The position numbers were made by a program, and so were the translations under genes. Below, piece after piece: positions 44,311 to 55,064 of a stretch of 64,000 nt of DNA (position 1 is its first letter; each line of letters opens with the position of its first letter). Under the pieces are notes generated by a model. It saw only the letters and a program-made list of their open reading frames with translations. It was not told the DNA's origin and did not search any database. Origin of the DNA: DDH964 sp963806685 (GTDB lineage Bacteria > Desulfobacterota > Desulfuromonadia > Desulfuromonadales > DDH964); contig CAWDZB010000026.1 of the NCBI GenBank assembly GCA_963806685.1, positions 55,330 to 119,329 of the forward strand, in the 5' to 3' direction.

Positions 44311-45672
44311 TCAGCGCTCCCTTTTCTCCGGCAGGGCCAGGACGGCGCGGGTGAAGATCTCGCCCCGCTCCTCGTAGCTCTTGAACATATCGAAACTCGA
44401 ACACCCCGGGGAGAGGAGCACCGCACCCCCGGCAGGAGTCACCTGCCGGGCGAGCTCCACCGCCTCGGGCAGGGTGGCGGCGCGCAGGGTCAGGGTCAAC
44501 CCTCCCAGTTCGTCAGCAATCCGCTCCGCAGCCTGGCCGATGAGGATCAGACAGGCGACCTTCCTCCGCACCAGTTCCGTCAGCGGCGCATAGTCGCCCC
44601 CCTTGTCCTTGCCGCCGGCGATCAGCGTCACCGGCGAGGAAAGTCCGACCAGGCTCTTGACCACGCTGCCGACGTTGGTTCCCTTGGAATCGTTGTACCA
44701 GGTTACACCGTCCAGTTCCCGGACCGCCACCATGCGGTGGGGCAGTCCGGTAAAGGAGCAGGCGGCCTGCCAGGCGAGTTGCGGCGGACACCCTTCCAGC
44801 AGCGGTGGGATCAACGCCGCCATCACGTTCTCCAGGTTGTGCACCCCTTTGAGGCGCAGCTCGGCAGCCGGAAAACGCTCCTCGCTGTCGCCATGTCGCC
44901 AGATCAGCTGCCCCCCGCCAAACCCCATCCCCTCGTCGAGGCGGGCGGTGGAGTCGAACCAGACCTTGCGAGCCGCGATATCGTTGGCTACAGCAACCAC
45001 CTCGGGGTTGCCGGCATTGAGAATCGCCACGTCCTGATTGGTCATGTTTTCGAACAGGCGCAGCTTGGCGGCAACATAGTCAGCCATGTCCGGGTAGCGG
45101 TCGAGGTGGTCGGCACTCAGGTTGAGGAGCATCCCGTAGCGGGGCCGGAAGGTCTCGATCGCCTCGAGCTGGAAGGAGGAGAGCTCGGCGACCAGGTAGT
45201 CCCAGCCGTTCTCCTTGGTCGCCTCGATCAGCGGGGTCCCGAGGTTGCCGCCGACGAAGGTCCGTTTCCCCCAGGCCCGGAAGATCTCCCCGGTCAGGCT
45301 GGTGGTGGTCGACTTGCCGTTGGTGCCGGTGATGGCGACCAGCGGCGCCTGCAGTTCCGGGGCAGCAATTTCCACCTCCCCGACCACCCGGGTGCCCCGT
45401 TCGCCGGCAGCGCGGATGGCCGGCACGGAAAGGGGGATGCCGGGGCTGACGACCACCAGGTCGGCGGCGGTGAATACCTCTTCATGGTGGCCGCCGAGGT
45501 CGAGGGCGATCCCCCGGGTGCCCAGCCCGGCGGCGGCCGGCAGCTGCTCCTCTCCGCGCTGGTCGGAAAGGGTCACCTGCGCGCCTCGCGCCAGGAAATA
45601 GTCGCACAGCGCCAGCCCGGTGCGCCCGGCGCCGACCACCACCACCTGTTGTCCGGAAAAAAGGCTGCGCAT
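44311..45672 (-). CDS. murD: UDP-MurNAc-L-Ala--D-Glu ligase
   Basis: 453 residues. VVVGAGRTGLALCDYFLARG (UDP fold), AITGTNGKSTTTSLTGEIF (P-loop) and YNDSKGTNVGSVVKSL, with LLSPGCSSFDMFKSYEERGE at the C-terminus, all typical of MurD. It adds D-Glu to the stem peptide. One base separates it from mraY. Confidence 0.97.
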   Translation of the reverse strand: MRSLFSGQQVVVVGAGRTGLALCDYFLARGAQVTLSDQRGEEQLPAAAGLGTRGIALDLGGHHEEVFTAADLVVVSPGIPLSVPAIRAAGERGTRVVGEVEIAAPELQAPLVAITGTNGKSTTTSLTGEIFRAWGKRTFVGGNLGTPLIEATKENGWDYLVAELSSFQLEAIETFRPRYGMLLNLSADHLDRYPDMADYVAAKLRLFENMTNQDVAILNAGNPEVVAVANDIAARKVWFDSTARLDEGMGFGGGQLIWRHGDSEERFPAAELRLKGVHNLENVMAALIPPLLEGCPPQLAWQAACSFTGLPHRMVAVRELDGVTWYNDSKGTNVGSVVKSLVGLSSPVTLIAGGKDKGGDYAPLTELVRRKVACLILIGQAAERIADELGGLTLTLRAATLPEAVELARQVTPAGGAVLLSPGCSSFDMFKSYEERGEIFTRAVLALPEKRER

Positions 45673-45673
45673 A

Positions 45674-46750
45674 CTACCTCAACTTCAGGGTCGACAGGGC
45701 GACCAGGGCCAGGATGATGCTGATGATCCAGAAGCGGACGATGATCTTCGGCTCCGGCCACCCCTTCAGTTCGAAGTGGTGATGGATCGGTGCCATGCGG
45801 AAAATCCGCTTGCCATAGAGGCGGAAAGAGGTCACCTGGAAGATCACCGACAGCGCCTCGAGGACGAAGATGCCACCGACGATGACCAGGACGATCTCCT
45901 GCTTGGTGATCACCGCGATCGTTCCCAGCGCCCCGCCCAGCGAGAGGCTGCCGACATCCCCCATGAAAACCTGGGCGGGATAGCTGTTGAACCAGAGGAA
46001 GCCGAGGCCGGCGCCGACCATCGCCCCGCACAGCACCGACAGTTCACCGGCCCCCTGGACGCTGCTGATCTGCAGGTAGTCGGCGAGCTTAACGTTGCCG
46101 GCCGCATACGCGAAGATCAGGTAGGTTCCGGCAGCGATGATCATCGGACCGATGGCCAGGCCGTCGAGGCCATCGGTCAGGTTCACCGCGTTGCTGGCAC
46201 CGACGATCACCAGCACCGCAAAGGGGAGGTAGAAAACCCCGAGCTCCGGGTGCAGCCCCTTGAAGAAGGGGAACGCCAGGGTGGTGGTGAAGGCCGGGTA
46301 GAAGTAGAGGGCCAGCGCACCGGTCAGGGCGATCAGGAGCAGCCAGAACATCTTCTGCCGGGCGGAAAGGCCGTCGCTGTTCTTCAGCTTGACCTTGCGG
46401 TAGTCGTCGATGAACCCGACCGCGCCGAACCCGACCGTCACCAGCAGGGTGACCCAGACGTAGATGTTGCTGAGGTCGGCCCAGAGCAGGGTCGGCAGCA
46501 CGATGGCGGCGAGGATCAGCGTCCCGCCCATGGTGGGAGTCCCCTCCTTCTTGAAGTGGGACTCGGGACCGACCTTGCGAATGCTCTGACCGATCTGCAG
46601 GTCCTGGAGCTTGGCGATCAGCCAGGGGCCGAGAATGAACGAGATGACCAGTGCCGTGATCGCCGCATAAATGGTCCGGAAGGTAATGAACCGAAAGACG
46701 TAGAAGACCGAAAACTGGGTGTGCAGTGGATAAAGCAGGTGATAGAGCAT
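45674..46750 (-). CDS. mraY: Phospho-MurNAc-pentapeptide translocase MraY
   Basis: 358 residues, ten membrane helices. GPESHFKKEGTPTMGG, GFIDDYRKV (catalytic Asp pair), NAVNLTDGLDGLAIGP and RMAPIHHHFELKGWPEP are the signature loops. It forms lipid I on undecaprenyl phosphate. It lies between murF and murD, as in most mra clusters. Confidence 0.97.
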   Translation of the reverse strand: MLYHLLYPLHTQFSVFYVFRFITFRTIYAAITALVISFILGPWLIAKLQDLQIGQSIRKVGPESHFKKEGTPTMGGTLILAAIVLPTLLWADLSNIYVWVTLLVTVGFGAVGFIDDYRKVKLKNSDGLSARQKMFWLLLIALTGALALYFYPAFTTTLAFPFFKGLHPELGVFYLPFAVLVIVGASNAVNLTDGLDGLAIGPMIIAAGTYLIFAYAAGNVKLADYLQISSVQGAGELSVLCGAMVGAGLGFLWFNSYPAQVFMGDVGSLSLGGALGTIAVITKQEIVLVIVGGIFVLEALSVIFQVTSFRLYGKRIFRMAPIHHHFELKGWPEPKIIVRFWIISIILALVALSTLKLR

Positions 46751-46771
46751 CCCGTCGGTCTCCTTGCCGGA

Positions 46772-48160
46772 TCAGCGAATTCCGGCCTCGCCGCTTGCCG
46801 CGCCGCGTAGCGCAGTGCTGATCTTTTCCATGCGCATGCCGCGCGAGCCCTTGACCAGCACCCGGCAACCCGGTACCAGCCAATTACGCAGGATCGCCAG
46901 GGCGTCCTGGTGGTTCTGCACCACGCGGATCCGCTCCGCCGCCAGTCCTGCCTCGCGGGCTCCGGCAGCAACCTCCTTGGCGAAATTCCCGAGCGCCACC
47001 AGACCGTCGACGGCACCGGCGGCGACAGCTCCGACTTCGCGATGCAGCGCCGGGGCCTGGTCGCCGAGTTCGAGCATATCGCCAAGAACGGCGAACTTGC
47101 GGCCGCCGCCGCTCTCCGCCAGCGCCGCCAGCGCGGCCTTTACGGACAGGGGGTTGGCATTGTAGCTGTCGTCGAACAGCTGCATGCCGCCTTCCAGCTC
47201 CACCACTTCCAGCCGCCCGCCACCGGGGCGGAAGGCGGCCAGGCCCCGGGCGATCTCCTCGCCACCGATGCCGATGGCATGGGCAGCAGCGGCCGCCGCC
47301 AGGGCATTGGCAACGTTGTGACGGCCGGGAACCGCCAGTCGCACCGGGAGGCAGCCCTCGGGCAACTGCAGGGTAAAGGTACTGCCGGTTCCGGCGCCGG
47401 CCAGGCCGGTGGCGCGAACCGTGGCCGTGGGATCGAAGCCGTAAAAGAGCCGCTTGGCGCCGTTGGCAACCGGGAGCCGGGCCACCCGCTCGTCGTCGGC
47501 ATTGATGACGGCCGTACCACCGGCCGGCAAAGCGGCAAAGAGTTCCCCCTTGGCCCGCGCCACCCCATCGATGGTCTGCAGCTCCTCCAAATGGGCCGGG
47601 CCGATGTTGGTAATGACACCGATGGTCGGCGCGGCAATTTCAGCCAGCCGGGCGATTTCCCCACGCGAACTCATGCCCATTTCCACCACCGCCCATTGAT
47701 CCTCGGGGCTCAGCCGGCAGAGGGTCAGGGGGAGGCCGATCAGATTGTTGAAATTCCCTTCGGTGGCTACCCCGGGCCCGTTCTGTGCCAGAATGGCACG
47801 GAGCATGTCCTTGGTGGTGGTCTTGCCGGAAGAGCCGGTCACCGCCACGACCGGGCCGGAAAATCCGCGGCGCCAGCCGGCCGCCAGGTCACCGAGGGCG
47901 GTCAGGGTATCGGTCACCCCGACTACCGGCACCGGGAAACCGGCAATCACGTCCTGGCTCAGGCTGGCCGCGGCCCCCCGCCGCATCGCCTCGGCCAGAA
48001 AGTCGTGGCCGTCGAAGTTGGGGCCGCGCAGGGGAATGAAGAGGTCACCCGGTTGGATCGTCCGGCTGTCGGTGGAAACCCCGGTGACCGTGGCCTGGGC
48101 AGCCGGCGGAAAGATCCGTCCCCCGGTCATGTGGGCGATCTGCTGGATCTCGAGTTTCAT
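46772..48160 (-). CDS. murF: UDP-MurNAc-tripeptide--D-Ala-D-Ala ligase
   Basis: 462 residues. FIPLRGPNFDGHDFLAEAM, VAVTGSSGKTTTKDMLRAIL (P-loop), LEMGMSSRGEIARLAEIA-type segment and FDDSYNANPLSVKAAL match MurF. It adds the D-Ala-D-Ala made by Ddl. The start overlaps the murE stop (ATGA). Confidence 0.97.
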   Translation of the reverse strand: MKLEIQQIAHMTGGRIFPPAAQATVTGVSTDSRTIQPGDLFIPLRGPNFDGHDFLAEAMRRGAAASLSQDVIAGFPVPVVGVTDTLTALGDLAAGWRRGFSGPVVAVTGSSGKTTTKDMLRAILAQNGPGVATEGNFNNLIGLPLTLCRLSPEDQWAVVEMGMSSRGEIARLAEIAAPTIGVITNIGPAHLEELQTIDGVARAKGELFAALPAGGTAVINADDERVARLPVANGAKRLFYGFDPTATVRATGLAGAGTGSTFTLQLPEGCLPVRLAVPGRHNVANALAAAAAAHAIGIGGEEIARGLAAFRPGGGRLEVVELEGGMQLFDDSYNANPLSVKAALAALAESGGGRKFAVLGDMLELGDQAPALHREVGAVAAGAVDGLVALGNFAKEVAAGAREAGLAAERIRVVQNHQDALAILRNWLVPGCRVLVKGSRGMRMEKISTALRGAASGEAGIR

Positions 48161-49668
48161 CCGCGTGTCTCCCTTTGACGCAGTGCCGCGGTCAACTCTT
48201 CCCGATCGTCGAAATGGAACTTCTGGCGACCGATGATCTGGTAATCCTCGTGTCCCTTGCCGGCGACCAGCAGCAGGTCCCCGGCCTCAAGCAGGGAAAC
48301 CGCAAAATCCAGCGCTTCGCGGCGGTCGGGGATGGTCAAAAATCCCCGCTCCCGGTTGCGGGCCGAGGCGGCACTCAGCTCCTGGTCGGTCACCCGCAGC
48401 ACCCCGGGACGGATTTCCGCCAGGATCGCCAGGGGATCCTCGGTCCGCGGGTTGTCGGAGGTCAAAATCGCCAGGTCCGAGGCGCGGGCGGCGACCTCCC
48501 CCATCACCGGACGCTTGCTGCGGTCGCGGTCGCCGCCGCAGCCGAAAACGGTAATGATCCGCCGCGGCGCCAACTGGGCAACGGCGGTCAACACCTTTTC
48601 CAGAGCGTCGCCGGTGTGGGCATAGTCGACCAGCACCAGGGCGCCAAGGTCGTTGGGTACCCGTTCCAGTCGGCCGGGGACGGTCGGGCAGGCTGTCAGG
48701 CCGCGGCCGATCTGCTCCAGGGGAAGCCCCAGTGCCAGCCCGGCGCCGGCGGCGCAGAGCAGGTTCTGCACATTGAAGGGGCCGAGCAGGGGCGAGTCGA
48801 TGCGAATCGTCCCGCGCGGGGTCGCCAGTTCGCCGTGAATCCCCTGCAAATCGACGCTGAGGGCCAGGGGGTGAACCGCACCGACGCCGGAGCGACTGCT
48901 GCAGCCGATGCTGTTGGGGCATTCCGCAGCCAGCGCGGCGCCGTAGGGGTCGTCCAGATTGAAGACCGGACGGCCGCCGTCGCGGCGGAGCAACTCGCTG
49001 AACAGGCGCCGCTTGCCGGCGAAATAGTTTTCCATATCCCCGTGGTAGTCGAGGTGCTCGGGGGTCAGGTTGGTGAATACCCCGACACTGAACCGGATAC
49101 CGTCGACCCGGTGCTGGGCCAACGCATGGGAGGAAACCTCCATTACCAGGGCATCGGCTCCCTCCCTGCAGAAGGTGGCAATCTGGCGCATCAGGTCAAG
49201 GGACTCGGGGGTGGTGTGGGAAGCCGGCAGCACCTGTTCCCCGCAACGGTAATTGATGGTCCCGAAGACGGCCGGGCGGTGCCCCGCCTGGCGCAGGATC
49301 GATTCCAGGAGATAGCTGACCGTGGTCTTGCCGTTGGTGCCGGTTACCCCGACGACCGGGGTGCCCGGCGGCGGTGCGGCGAAAAACCGGGCGGAAGCCA
49401 GGGCCAGGGCAAGGCGGGAATCGTCGACCACCACCCCCGTCACTCCGGCCGGCAGAACGACCCCGGTCTCGCTGACCACCGCCCGGGCACCGCGGCCGAC
49501 GGCCTCGGTGATGAAGTCGTGACCGTCGACGGTGCTGCCGCGCAGGGCAAAGAAAGCCGCCCCAGGCACCACCTGGCGGGAATCGTAGGCGAGCCCCTCG
49601 ACTTCGCAATTGAGCGGGCCGCTGCCGTGGCGGATGAGGGATGTTGGGATGAGTCCGGAAAGCCGCAT
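48157..49668 (-). CDS. murE: UDP-MurNAc-tripeptide ligase MurE (meso-DAP type)
   Basis: 503 residues from the ATG at 49668 (MRLSGLIP), preceded by GGAAG; nearby upstream starts would only add a short Lys-rich tail. P-loop GVTGTNGKTTVSYLLESIL; the DNPR motif (LTSDNPRTEDPLAI) indicates meso-diaminopimelate as the amino acid added. This predicts an A1-gamma-type Gram-negative peptidoglycan. Confidence 0.96.
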   Translation of the reverse strand: MRLSGLIPTSLIRHGSGPLNCEVEGLAYDSRQVVPGAAFFALRGSTVDGHDFITEAVGRGARAVVSETGVVLPAGVTGVVVDDSRLALALASARFFAAPPPGTPVVGVTGTNGKTTVSYLLESILRQAGHRPAVFGTINYRCGEQVLPASHTTPESLDLMRQIATFCREGADALVMEVSSHALAQHRVDGIRFSVGVFTNLTPEHLDYHGDMENYFAGKRRLFSELLRRDGGRPVFNLDDPYGAALAAECPNSIGCSSRSGVGAVHPLALSVDLQGIHGELATPRGTIRIDSPLLGPFNVQNLLCAAGAGLALGLPLEQIGRGLTACPTVPGRLERVPNDLGALVLVDYAHTGDALEKVLTAVAQLAPRRIITVFGCGGDRDRSKRPVMGEVAARASDLAILTSDNPRTEDPLAILAEIRPGVLRVTDQELSAASARNRERGFLTIPDRREALDFAVSLLEAGDLLLVAGKGHEDYQIIGRQKFHFDDREELTAALRQRETRG

Positions 49669-49715
49669 ATAAGCTTCCATTTTCTTCTTTTGGCCGAGCG
49701 CTGTCAAAAGAAAAT

Positions 49716-51683
49716 TCAGGCCGGCGGGGCCAGCCTGACCCAGACTTCGCTGCCGAACTTGATGGCCTGACCGGCCTTGGGATGCTGCTGGATCACCCGG
49801 CCGCTGCCGTCAAGGCGGATATTTAAATTGATGTTCTCCATGGTCTGCAGGACTTGCCGGTAACTCATGCCCATGCAGTTCGGCATCACCGGCAATTCCC
49901 CCTGCCTGGCATCGGGCAGCGCCGCCGGTACGTTGACCGCTGCCTCCTGGCGGGCGAGAGCTTCTTCCAGCGGCGGCAGGGAACCCGGGGCCACCGGCTC
50001 CCGGGGTGGGACCTTGAGGTAGCGCAGCCCCTGGGCGGCGATCCGCGAGAAGATCGGCGCCGCCACCAGTCCGCCGAAGGTCCTTCCTGCCGGTTCGTCG
50101 AGCACCACCAGAATCACCAGTTTGGGGTCGTCGGCGGGGACGAAGCCGACAAACGAGGCCTCGATCTTGTCGGTCGAATAGGTACCGGTTACGGGGTCGA
50201 CCTTCTGCGCAGTTCCGGTTTTCCCGGCGACCCGATAGCCGGGGACCGCCGCCAGGGTCCCGGTCCCGCCCTCCTCGGTAACCAGCTCCAGCATGTTCTT
50301 GACCTCTTTGGCCACTGCGGTGGAGACGACCTGCTGGCGGACCTTGGGCTGATGGCTCTCGACCACATCCCCGTAGGGATTGACCACCTGCTCAACCACG
50401 TAGGGCTGCATCAGGTAGCCGCCATTGGCGATTGCCGCGGCGGCCGCCGCTATCTGAAGTGGAGTGACGGTAAGTCCCTGACCGAAACTGATCGCCGCCA
50501 GGTCGATATCGAACCAATGGGAAGGCTTGCGCAACAGCCCCGGTTGCTCCCCTGGAAGGTCGATGCCAGAGGTTTCCCCGAAACCGAAATCGCGCAGATA
50601 GTGATAAAAATTATCCCGGTCCAGGGCTTCGCCGATTTTCGCCGCACCGATATTGGAACTGACCTTGAGGATTTCCGGGAGCTTCAGCCGCCCGTAGGGA
50701 TGGTGGTCGTGGATGGTCTTGCCGCCGACCCGGTAGGCGCCGTTTTCGCAGTCGATCACAGTGCTCGGCTTCACCACCCCTTTGTCGAGGGCGGCAGCGA
50801 GCAGAAACATCTTCATCGTCGAACCGGGCTCGTAGGTATCGCAGATCGCCCGGTCGCGCCATTGACGGGGACGATAGCGGGCGAAGGCGTTGGGATTGTA
50901 ATCGGGCTGGCTGGCCATCGCCAGGACCTCGCCGGTGCTCGGATCGAGGACCACCACCGTCCCAGCCCTGGCGTGGCTGCTCTTGACCCCTTCGGCCAAC
51001 TCTTTTTCGGCGATGTACTGCAGGTTTTTGTCGAGGGTCAGGTGCAGGTCGCTCCCCGGCTCTCCCCCCTGTACCGTTTCCTCGCCGCCGCCGCCGAGGC
51101 CGCGTCCCAGGGCGTCGCGCTCGGTGACCAAAAAGCCACCCTGGCCGAGAAGCACTGAATCGTATTTGAGCTCCAGTCCCTCCAGCCCCTCCGGGTCGAG
51201 GCCGGTGAAACCGATGACCTGGGCCCCGACTTCCGAATTGGGGTAGAAGCGACGATGTTCCTTGGTGAATCCGACCCCTTCCAGACCCATGGCCCGGACC
51301 AACTCGCTTTCCCGGGGAGAAACCTGGCGCTTGAGCCAGAGGAAACCCTTGCCCGAATTGAGCTTGGTCCGCACCGAACGCACCTTGAGTCCCAGGGCGT
51401 CGGCCAGCTGCCGCGCCGTGGTGGCCGGATCACTGACCTTACGGGGCTCGAGGTAGATCGAATCGACCTCCAGACTGACGGCGAGCGCCTCGCCGTGGCG
51501 GTCGAAGATCGTCCCCCGCTGGGGAATCAGTGGGATCACCTTCTGGTGCTGGCGCTCGGCCCGCCGTTCCCAGTCCTGCTGGCCGAGCACCTGGAGATGG
51601 AAGGCACGAGCCGCAACGAACCCGAAAGCCGCCAAAAAGCAGAGGCCAACCAGGCGAATGCGAACGCGAACCCACTTCTCCAT
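49716..51683 (-). CDS. ftsI: Septal transpeptidase FtsI/PBP3 with C-terminal PASTA domain
   Basis: 655 residues. One N-terminal membrane helix, a dimerisation domain, then the transpeptidase with YEPGSTMKMF (SxxK serine), VSSNIGA (SxN) and VAGKTGTAQK (KTG). Residues from about 595 form a PASTA domain (VMPNCMGMSYRQVLQTMENI), uncommon in E. coli-type FtsI but found in delta-proteobacterial ones. It cross-links septal peptidoglycan with FtsW. Confidence 0.96.
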   Translation of the reverse strand: MEKWVRVRIRLVGLCFLAAFGFVAARAFHLQVLGQQDWERRAERQHQKVIPLIPQRGTIFDRHGEALAVSLEVDSIYLEPRKVSDPATTARQLADALGLKVRSVRTKLNSGKGFLWLKRQVSPRESELVRAMGLEGVGFTKEHRRFYPNSEVGAQVIGFTGLDPEGLEGLELKYDSVLLGQGGFLVTERDALGRGLGGGGEETVQGGEPGSDLHLTLDKNLQYIAEKELAEGVKSSHARAGTVVVLDPSTGEVLAMASQPDYNPNAFARYRPRQWRDRAICDTYEPGSTMKMFLLAAALDKGVVKPSTVIDCENGAYRVGGKTIHDHHPYGRLKLPEILKVSSNIGAAKIGEALDRDNFYHYLRDFGFGETSGIDLPGEQPGLLRKPSHWFDIDLAAISFGQGLTVTPLQIAAAAAAIANGGYLMQPYVVEQVVNPYGDVVESHQPKVRQQVVSTAVAKEVKNMLELVTEEGGTGTLAAVPGYRVAGKTGTAQKVDPVTGTYSTDKIEASFVGFVPADDPKLVILVVLDEPAGRTFGGLVAAPIFSRIAAQGLRYLKVPPREPVAPGSLPPLEEALARQEAAVNVPAALPDARQGELPVMPNCMGMSYRQVLQTMENINLNIRLDGSGRVIQQHPKAGQAIKFGSEVWVRLAPPA

Positions 51684-51692
51684 GCCGTTTCC

Positions 51693-52010
51693 TCAGTTGA
51701 TGGTAATCACCTGCTCAGGCCGGGGCAGATGCAGGCCGAGCTTCCTTTGCGCCACTTGTTCGATACGCTGCGGGCTGCGCAAACTGGCCACTTCCACCTG
51801 CAGACCACGCGACTCCTGCTGCAGGTTGCGCAACTGACCCTCGAGACTGGAAATACTGTACTCGAGATTGATCACCTGCAGCCGCGACCAGACATAAAAG
51901 AGCGAAACGGCCAGCATCAGCGCAATGAACAATAAAATGGGGAAGATTTTCGGGCGACTTAGTGAAAAGCCATTAACCTTTGGGATCGGTCTCAGGATGG
52001 ATTGAGCCAT
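51693..52010 (-). CDS. ftsL: Cell division protein FtsL
   Basis: 105 residues. A single membrane helix (FPILLFIALMLAVSLFYVW) followed by a periplasmic coiled coil rich in Leu, Glu and Gln (SISSLEGQLRNLQQESRGLQ). Size, topology and position between rsmH and ftsI identify it. It forms the FtsQLB subcomplex. GGAGG lies just before the ATG. Confidence 0.88.
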   Translation of the reverse strand: MAQSILRPIPKVNGFSLSRPKIFPILLFIALMLAVSLFYVWSRLQVINLEYSISSLEGQLRNLQQESRGLQVEVASLRSPQRIEQVAQRKLGLHLPRPEQVITIN

Positions 52011-52052
52011 GGTACCCTCCGCAGATCCAGGCCCCGAAAGGGGCGAAAACGA

Positions 52053-52996
<944 letters not shown>

Positions 52997-52997
<1 letters not shown>

Positions 52998-53452
52998 CAG
53001 GGAAGCTCCAGCGTCTCGACGAGGTCATCCCTGGTTGCCAGGGCTTCCACCGCCTGGCTGACCACCTCGTCGTAACGACGCTGGCTGAAAATATCAATCC
53101 GCTGGAAATTACCGACGATCACCACATCCCGCTCATCATCGTTCAAGCCGGCCCACAAACGCAGCGCCTTGCTCAGCGGGATGCGCCCCTGGGCATCGAA
53201 CTTGACCGGGGTATGGGAGGCAATGTAGATGCGGTTCAGCTGGGTGCGCTCGGCAGCATTGGGATGCTGTTGGATACGGCGGGAGAATTCGGTCCAATCG
53301 GCGGGCAGAAAGGCGGTCAGGCCGCGGTCGCGGTTCTGCGTCACCACCAGCCCATCTTCGCCGGCCGCGGCCAGAAGATCCCGAAACTCCTTGGGAATAC
53401 TGGCCCGCCACTTGGCGTCGATGGTATTGACGAAGGCGCCGCTGAAGTTCAT
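52997..53452 (-). CDS. mraZ: Transcriptional regulator MraZ
   Basis: 151 residues with two AbrB-like halves, each with a DxxxR motif: NTIDAKWRASIPKEFRDLL and VKFDAQGRIPLSKALR. It binds GTGGG repeats at its own promoter and controls the division cluster. The ATG at 53452 gives the standard N-terminus and follows GAGAGGTGG; an upstream start would be atypical. Confidence 0.95.
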
Positions 53453-53465
53453 CCCACCTCTCAAT

Positions 53466-53490
53466 GACACTGAAACCCACTAAATCCCAC
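53466..53490 (-). promoter_or_regulatory. MraZ operator boxes
   Basis: On the minus strand GTGGG (53486-53490), GTGGG (53476-53480) and GTGTC (53466-53470) are spaced exactly 10 bp apart, between promoter and mraZ. MraZ is known to bind direct GTGG/TGGG repeats with this period. A further GTGGG overlaps the ribosome site (53453-53457). Confidence 0.8.
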
Positions 53491-53501
53491 TGGTTGGCAC
53501 G

Positions 53502-53530
53502 ACTATATCGGGCACCCCCCACCTTGTCAA
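53502..53530 (-). promoter_or_regulatory. Main sigma70 promoter of the mra-mur-fts cluster
   Basis: TTGACA (53525-53530), a 17-bp spacer and TATAGT (53502-53507): near-consensus. The start point would be near 53495, just before the MraZ boxes. It should drive mraZ to at least murC and probably ftsZ. Confidence 0.85.
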
Positions 53531-53575
53531 GGAGTTTTTCCACTTAATTAAGGAGTTAGGGAAATAGGGCGGGCA

Positions 53576-53600
53576 CAAAAAAACCCCCAGAAAGGGGGCG
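53576..53600 (-). terminator. Terminator of the CorC/HlyC-like gene
   Basis: Minus-strand CCCCC/GGGGG hairpin followed by eight T, 26-50 bp beyond the stop of the membrane protein gene. It insulates the mraZ promoter. Confidence 0.75.
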
Positions 53601-53625
53601 GCGACAGGGGAGGATGAGAGACGGG

Positions 53626-54888
53626 TCAGGGGGTGGGGCCGGGCCGTTCGGGAAGGAGCATCTCGATCGCCTCCACCCGCCGATCGACAACCTTGCGGAC
53701 GATGAGGGTCACGTCGTCGACCTGGCAGCTCTCTCCCTCCTGGGGAATCGCCCCGAGGGTGCGCAGCAGCAGGCCCGCCAGGGTGTTGGCGTGCTCTTCG
53801 GAAAACTTGAGGTTGAAGCGGCGGTTGACGGTCCGCAGCGAGGCGCTGCCGTCGATCAGGAACCGGCCCGGGGCGAGTTCGCGGACCAGGACCTCCTCGA
53901 CGTCGTATTCGTCCTGGATTTCACCGATGATCTCCTCGACGATATCCTCGAGGGTCACGATCCCCTCGACGCCGCCATACTCGTCGATGACCATCGCCAA
54001 GTGCAGATGCCGGCGGCGGAAGGACTGGAGCAGGGTTTCGATCGGCTTCGATTCGGGGACGAAATAAGGGGGGCGGGCGAGATCGCGCAGCGAGAATTCG
54101 CCCGTCTTGCCGACGAAATTGAGAATATCCTTGGAATGGATGATGCCGACCACGCTGTCGAGACTCCCCTCATAGACCGGGAACCGCGAGTGCCGCGCCT
54201 GCTGCACGATATGCAGTACACTCTCGAAAGGCTCCTGGACTTCGACGCCGACTACCTCGGTGCGCGGAATCATCACGTCGCGGACTCGGATCTGTGACAG
54301 CTCGAAGACGCCGTGAAGCATACGGCGTTTTTCCTTGGCCACCACGCCGGTCTGCTCGCCGACGGAGATGATCGAGCGGATCTCGTCCTCGGAAATCAGC
54401 GGCCGCTTCTCCTCCCCCTTGATAAAGCGGGTCAGCAGCCGGGAGATTCCGGTCACCAGCCAGACCACCGGGGTGAGCAGCCACATCACCCCGAGGATCG
54501 GCCGCAGGACGAGAAAAGAGAGCTTTTCGGGATAGCGGGCGGCGTAGGTCTTCGGGCAGACCTCGGAAAAGATCAGCAGCAGGGGCGTGAGGATCAGGAT
54601 CGTCATCAGCTCGCCCCGGTCGCCGTAAAGTTCCACGAAGAAGGTGGTGGCGAACACCGAGGCGGCGATGTTGACCAGGTTGTTGCCGACCAGGATGGCG
54701 CCCAGCAGGCGGTCGGGGTGGGCAAGCACCCCCTCCAACCGGTCAGCGCCCCGTCGCCGCTTCTCCACCAGGTACTTCAGGCGCAATTTATCCAGGGACA
54801 TCAGCGCCGTTTCCGATCCGGAGAAGAACGCGGAAAGAACGAAAAGCAGCCCCAGGATAAGGAGGTGACTCAGCTGTTCTTCGGACAT
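53626..54888 (-). CDS. CNNM/CorC-HlyC-family membrane protein with CBS pair
   Basis: 420 residues. An N-terminal DUF21/CNNM domain with about four helices (LSAFFSGSETALMSLDKLRL; LVGNNLVNIAASVFATTFFV), then a CBS pair from about residue 205 (IMIPRTEVVGVEVQEPFESV) and a C-terminal CorC_HlyC domain (FLIDGSASLRTVNRRF). Homologues act in Mg2+ or Co2+ efflux; the old name is hemolysin C. It has its own terminator and diverges from ligA. Confidence 0.9.
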   Translation of the reverse strand: MSEEQLSHLLILGLLFVLSAFFSGSETALMSLDKLRLKYLVEKRRRGADRLEGVLAHPDRLLGAILVGNNLVNIAASVFATTFFVELYGDRGELMTILILTPLLLIFSEVCPKTYAARYPEKLSFLVLRPILGVMWLLTPVVWLVTGISRLLTRFIKGEEKRPLISEDEIRSIISVGEQTGVVAKEKRRMLHGVFELSQIRVRDVMIPRTEVVGVEVQEPFESVLHIVQQARHSRFPVYEGSLDSVVGIIHSKDILNFVGKTGEFSLRDLARPPYFVPESKPIETLLQSFRRRHLHLAMVIDEYGGVEGIVTLEDIVEEIIGEIQDEYDVEEVLVRELAPGRFLIDGSASLRTVNRRFNLKFSEEHANTLAGLLLRTLGAIPQEGESCQVDDVTLIVRKVVDRRVEAIEMLLPERPGPTP

Positions 54889-55064
54889 GCAATGACCTTG
54901 GCAGAAAAATAGACCGGCTCAGGAGGCCGGACCAAACGGATTCTACCCCAATCGGCTGGCCTTGACAAACTTTTGTGCGGGCGATTGCGCGGCGGCCAGC
55001 CCTGTGTTATGAAAAGACTCCCGGCCGCAGGCCGGCCAACGCCCACCTGAGAAGGACCTCCGCC

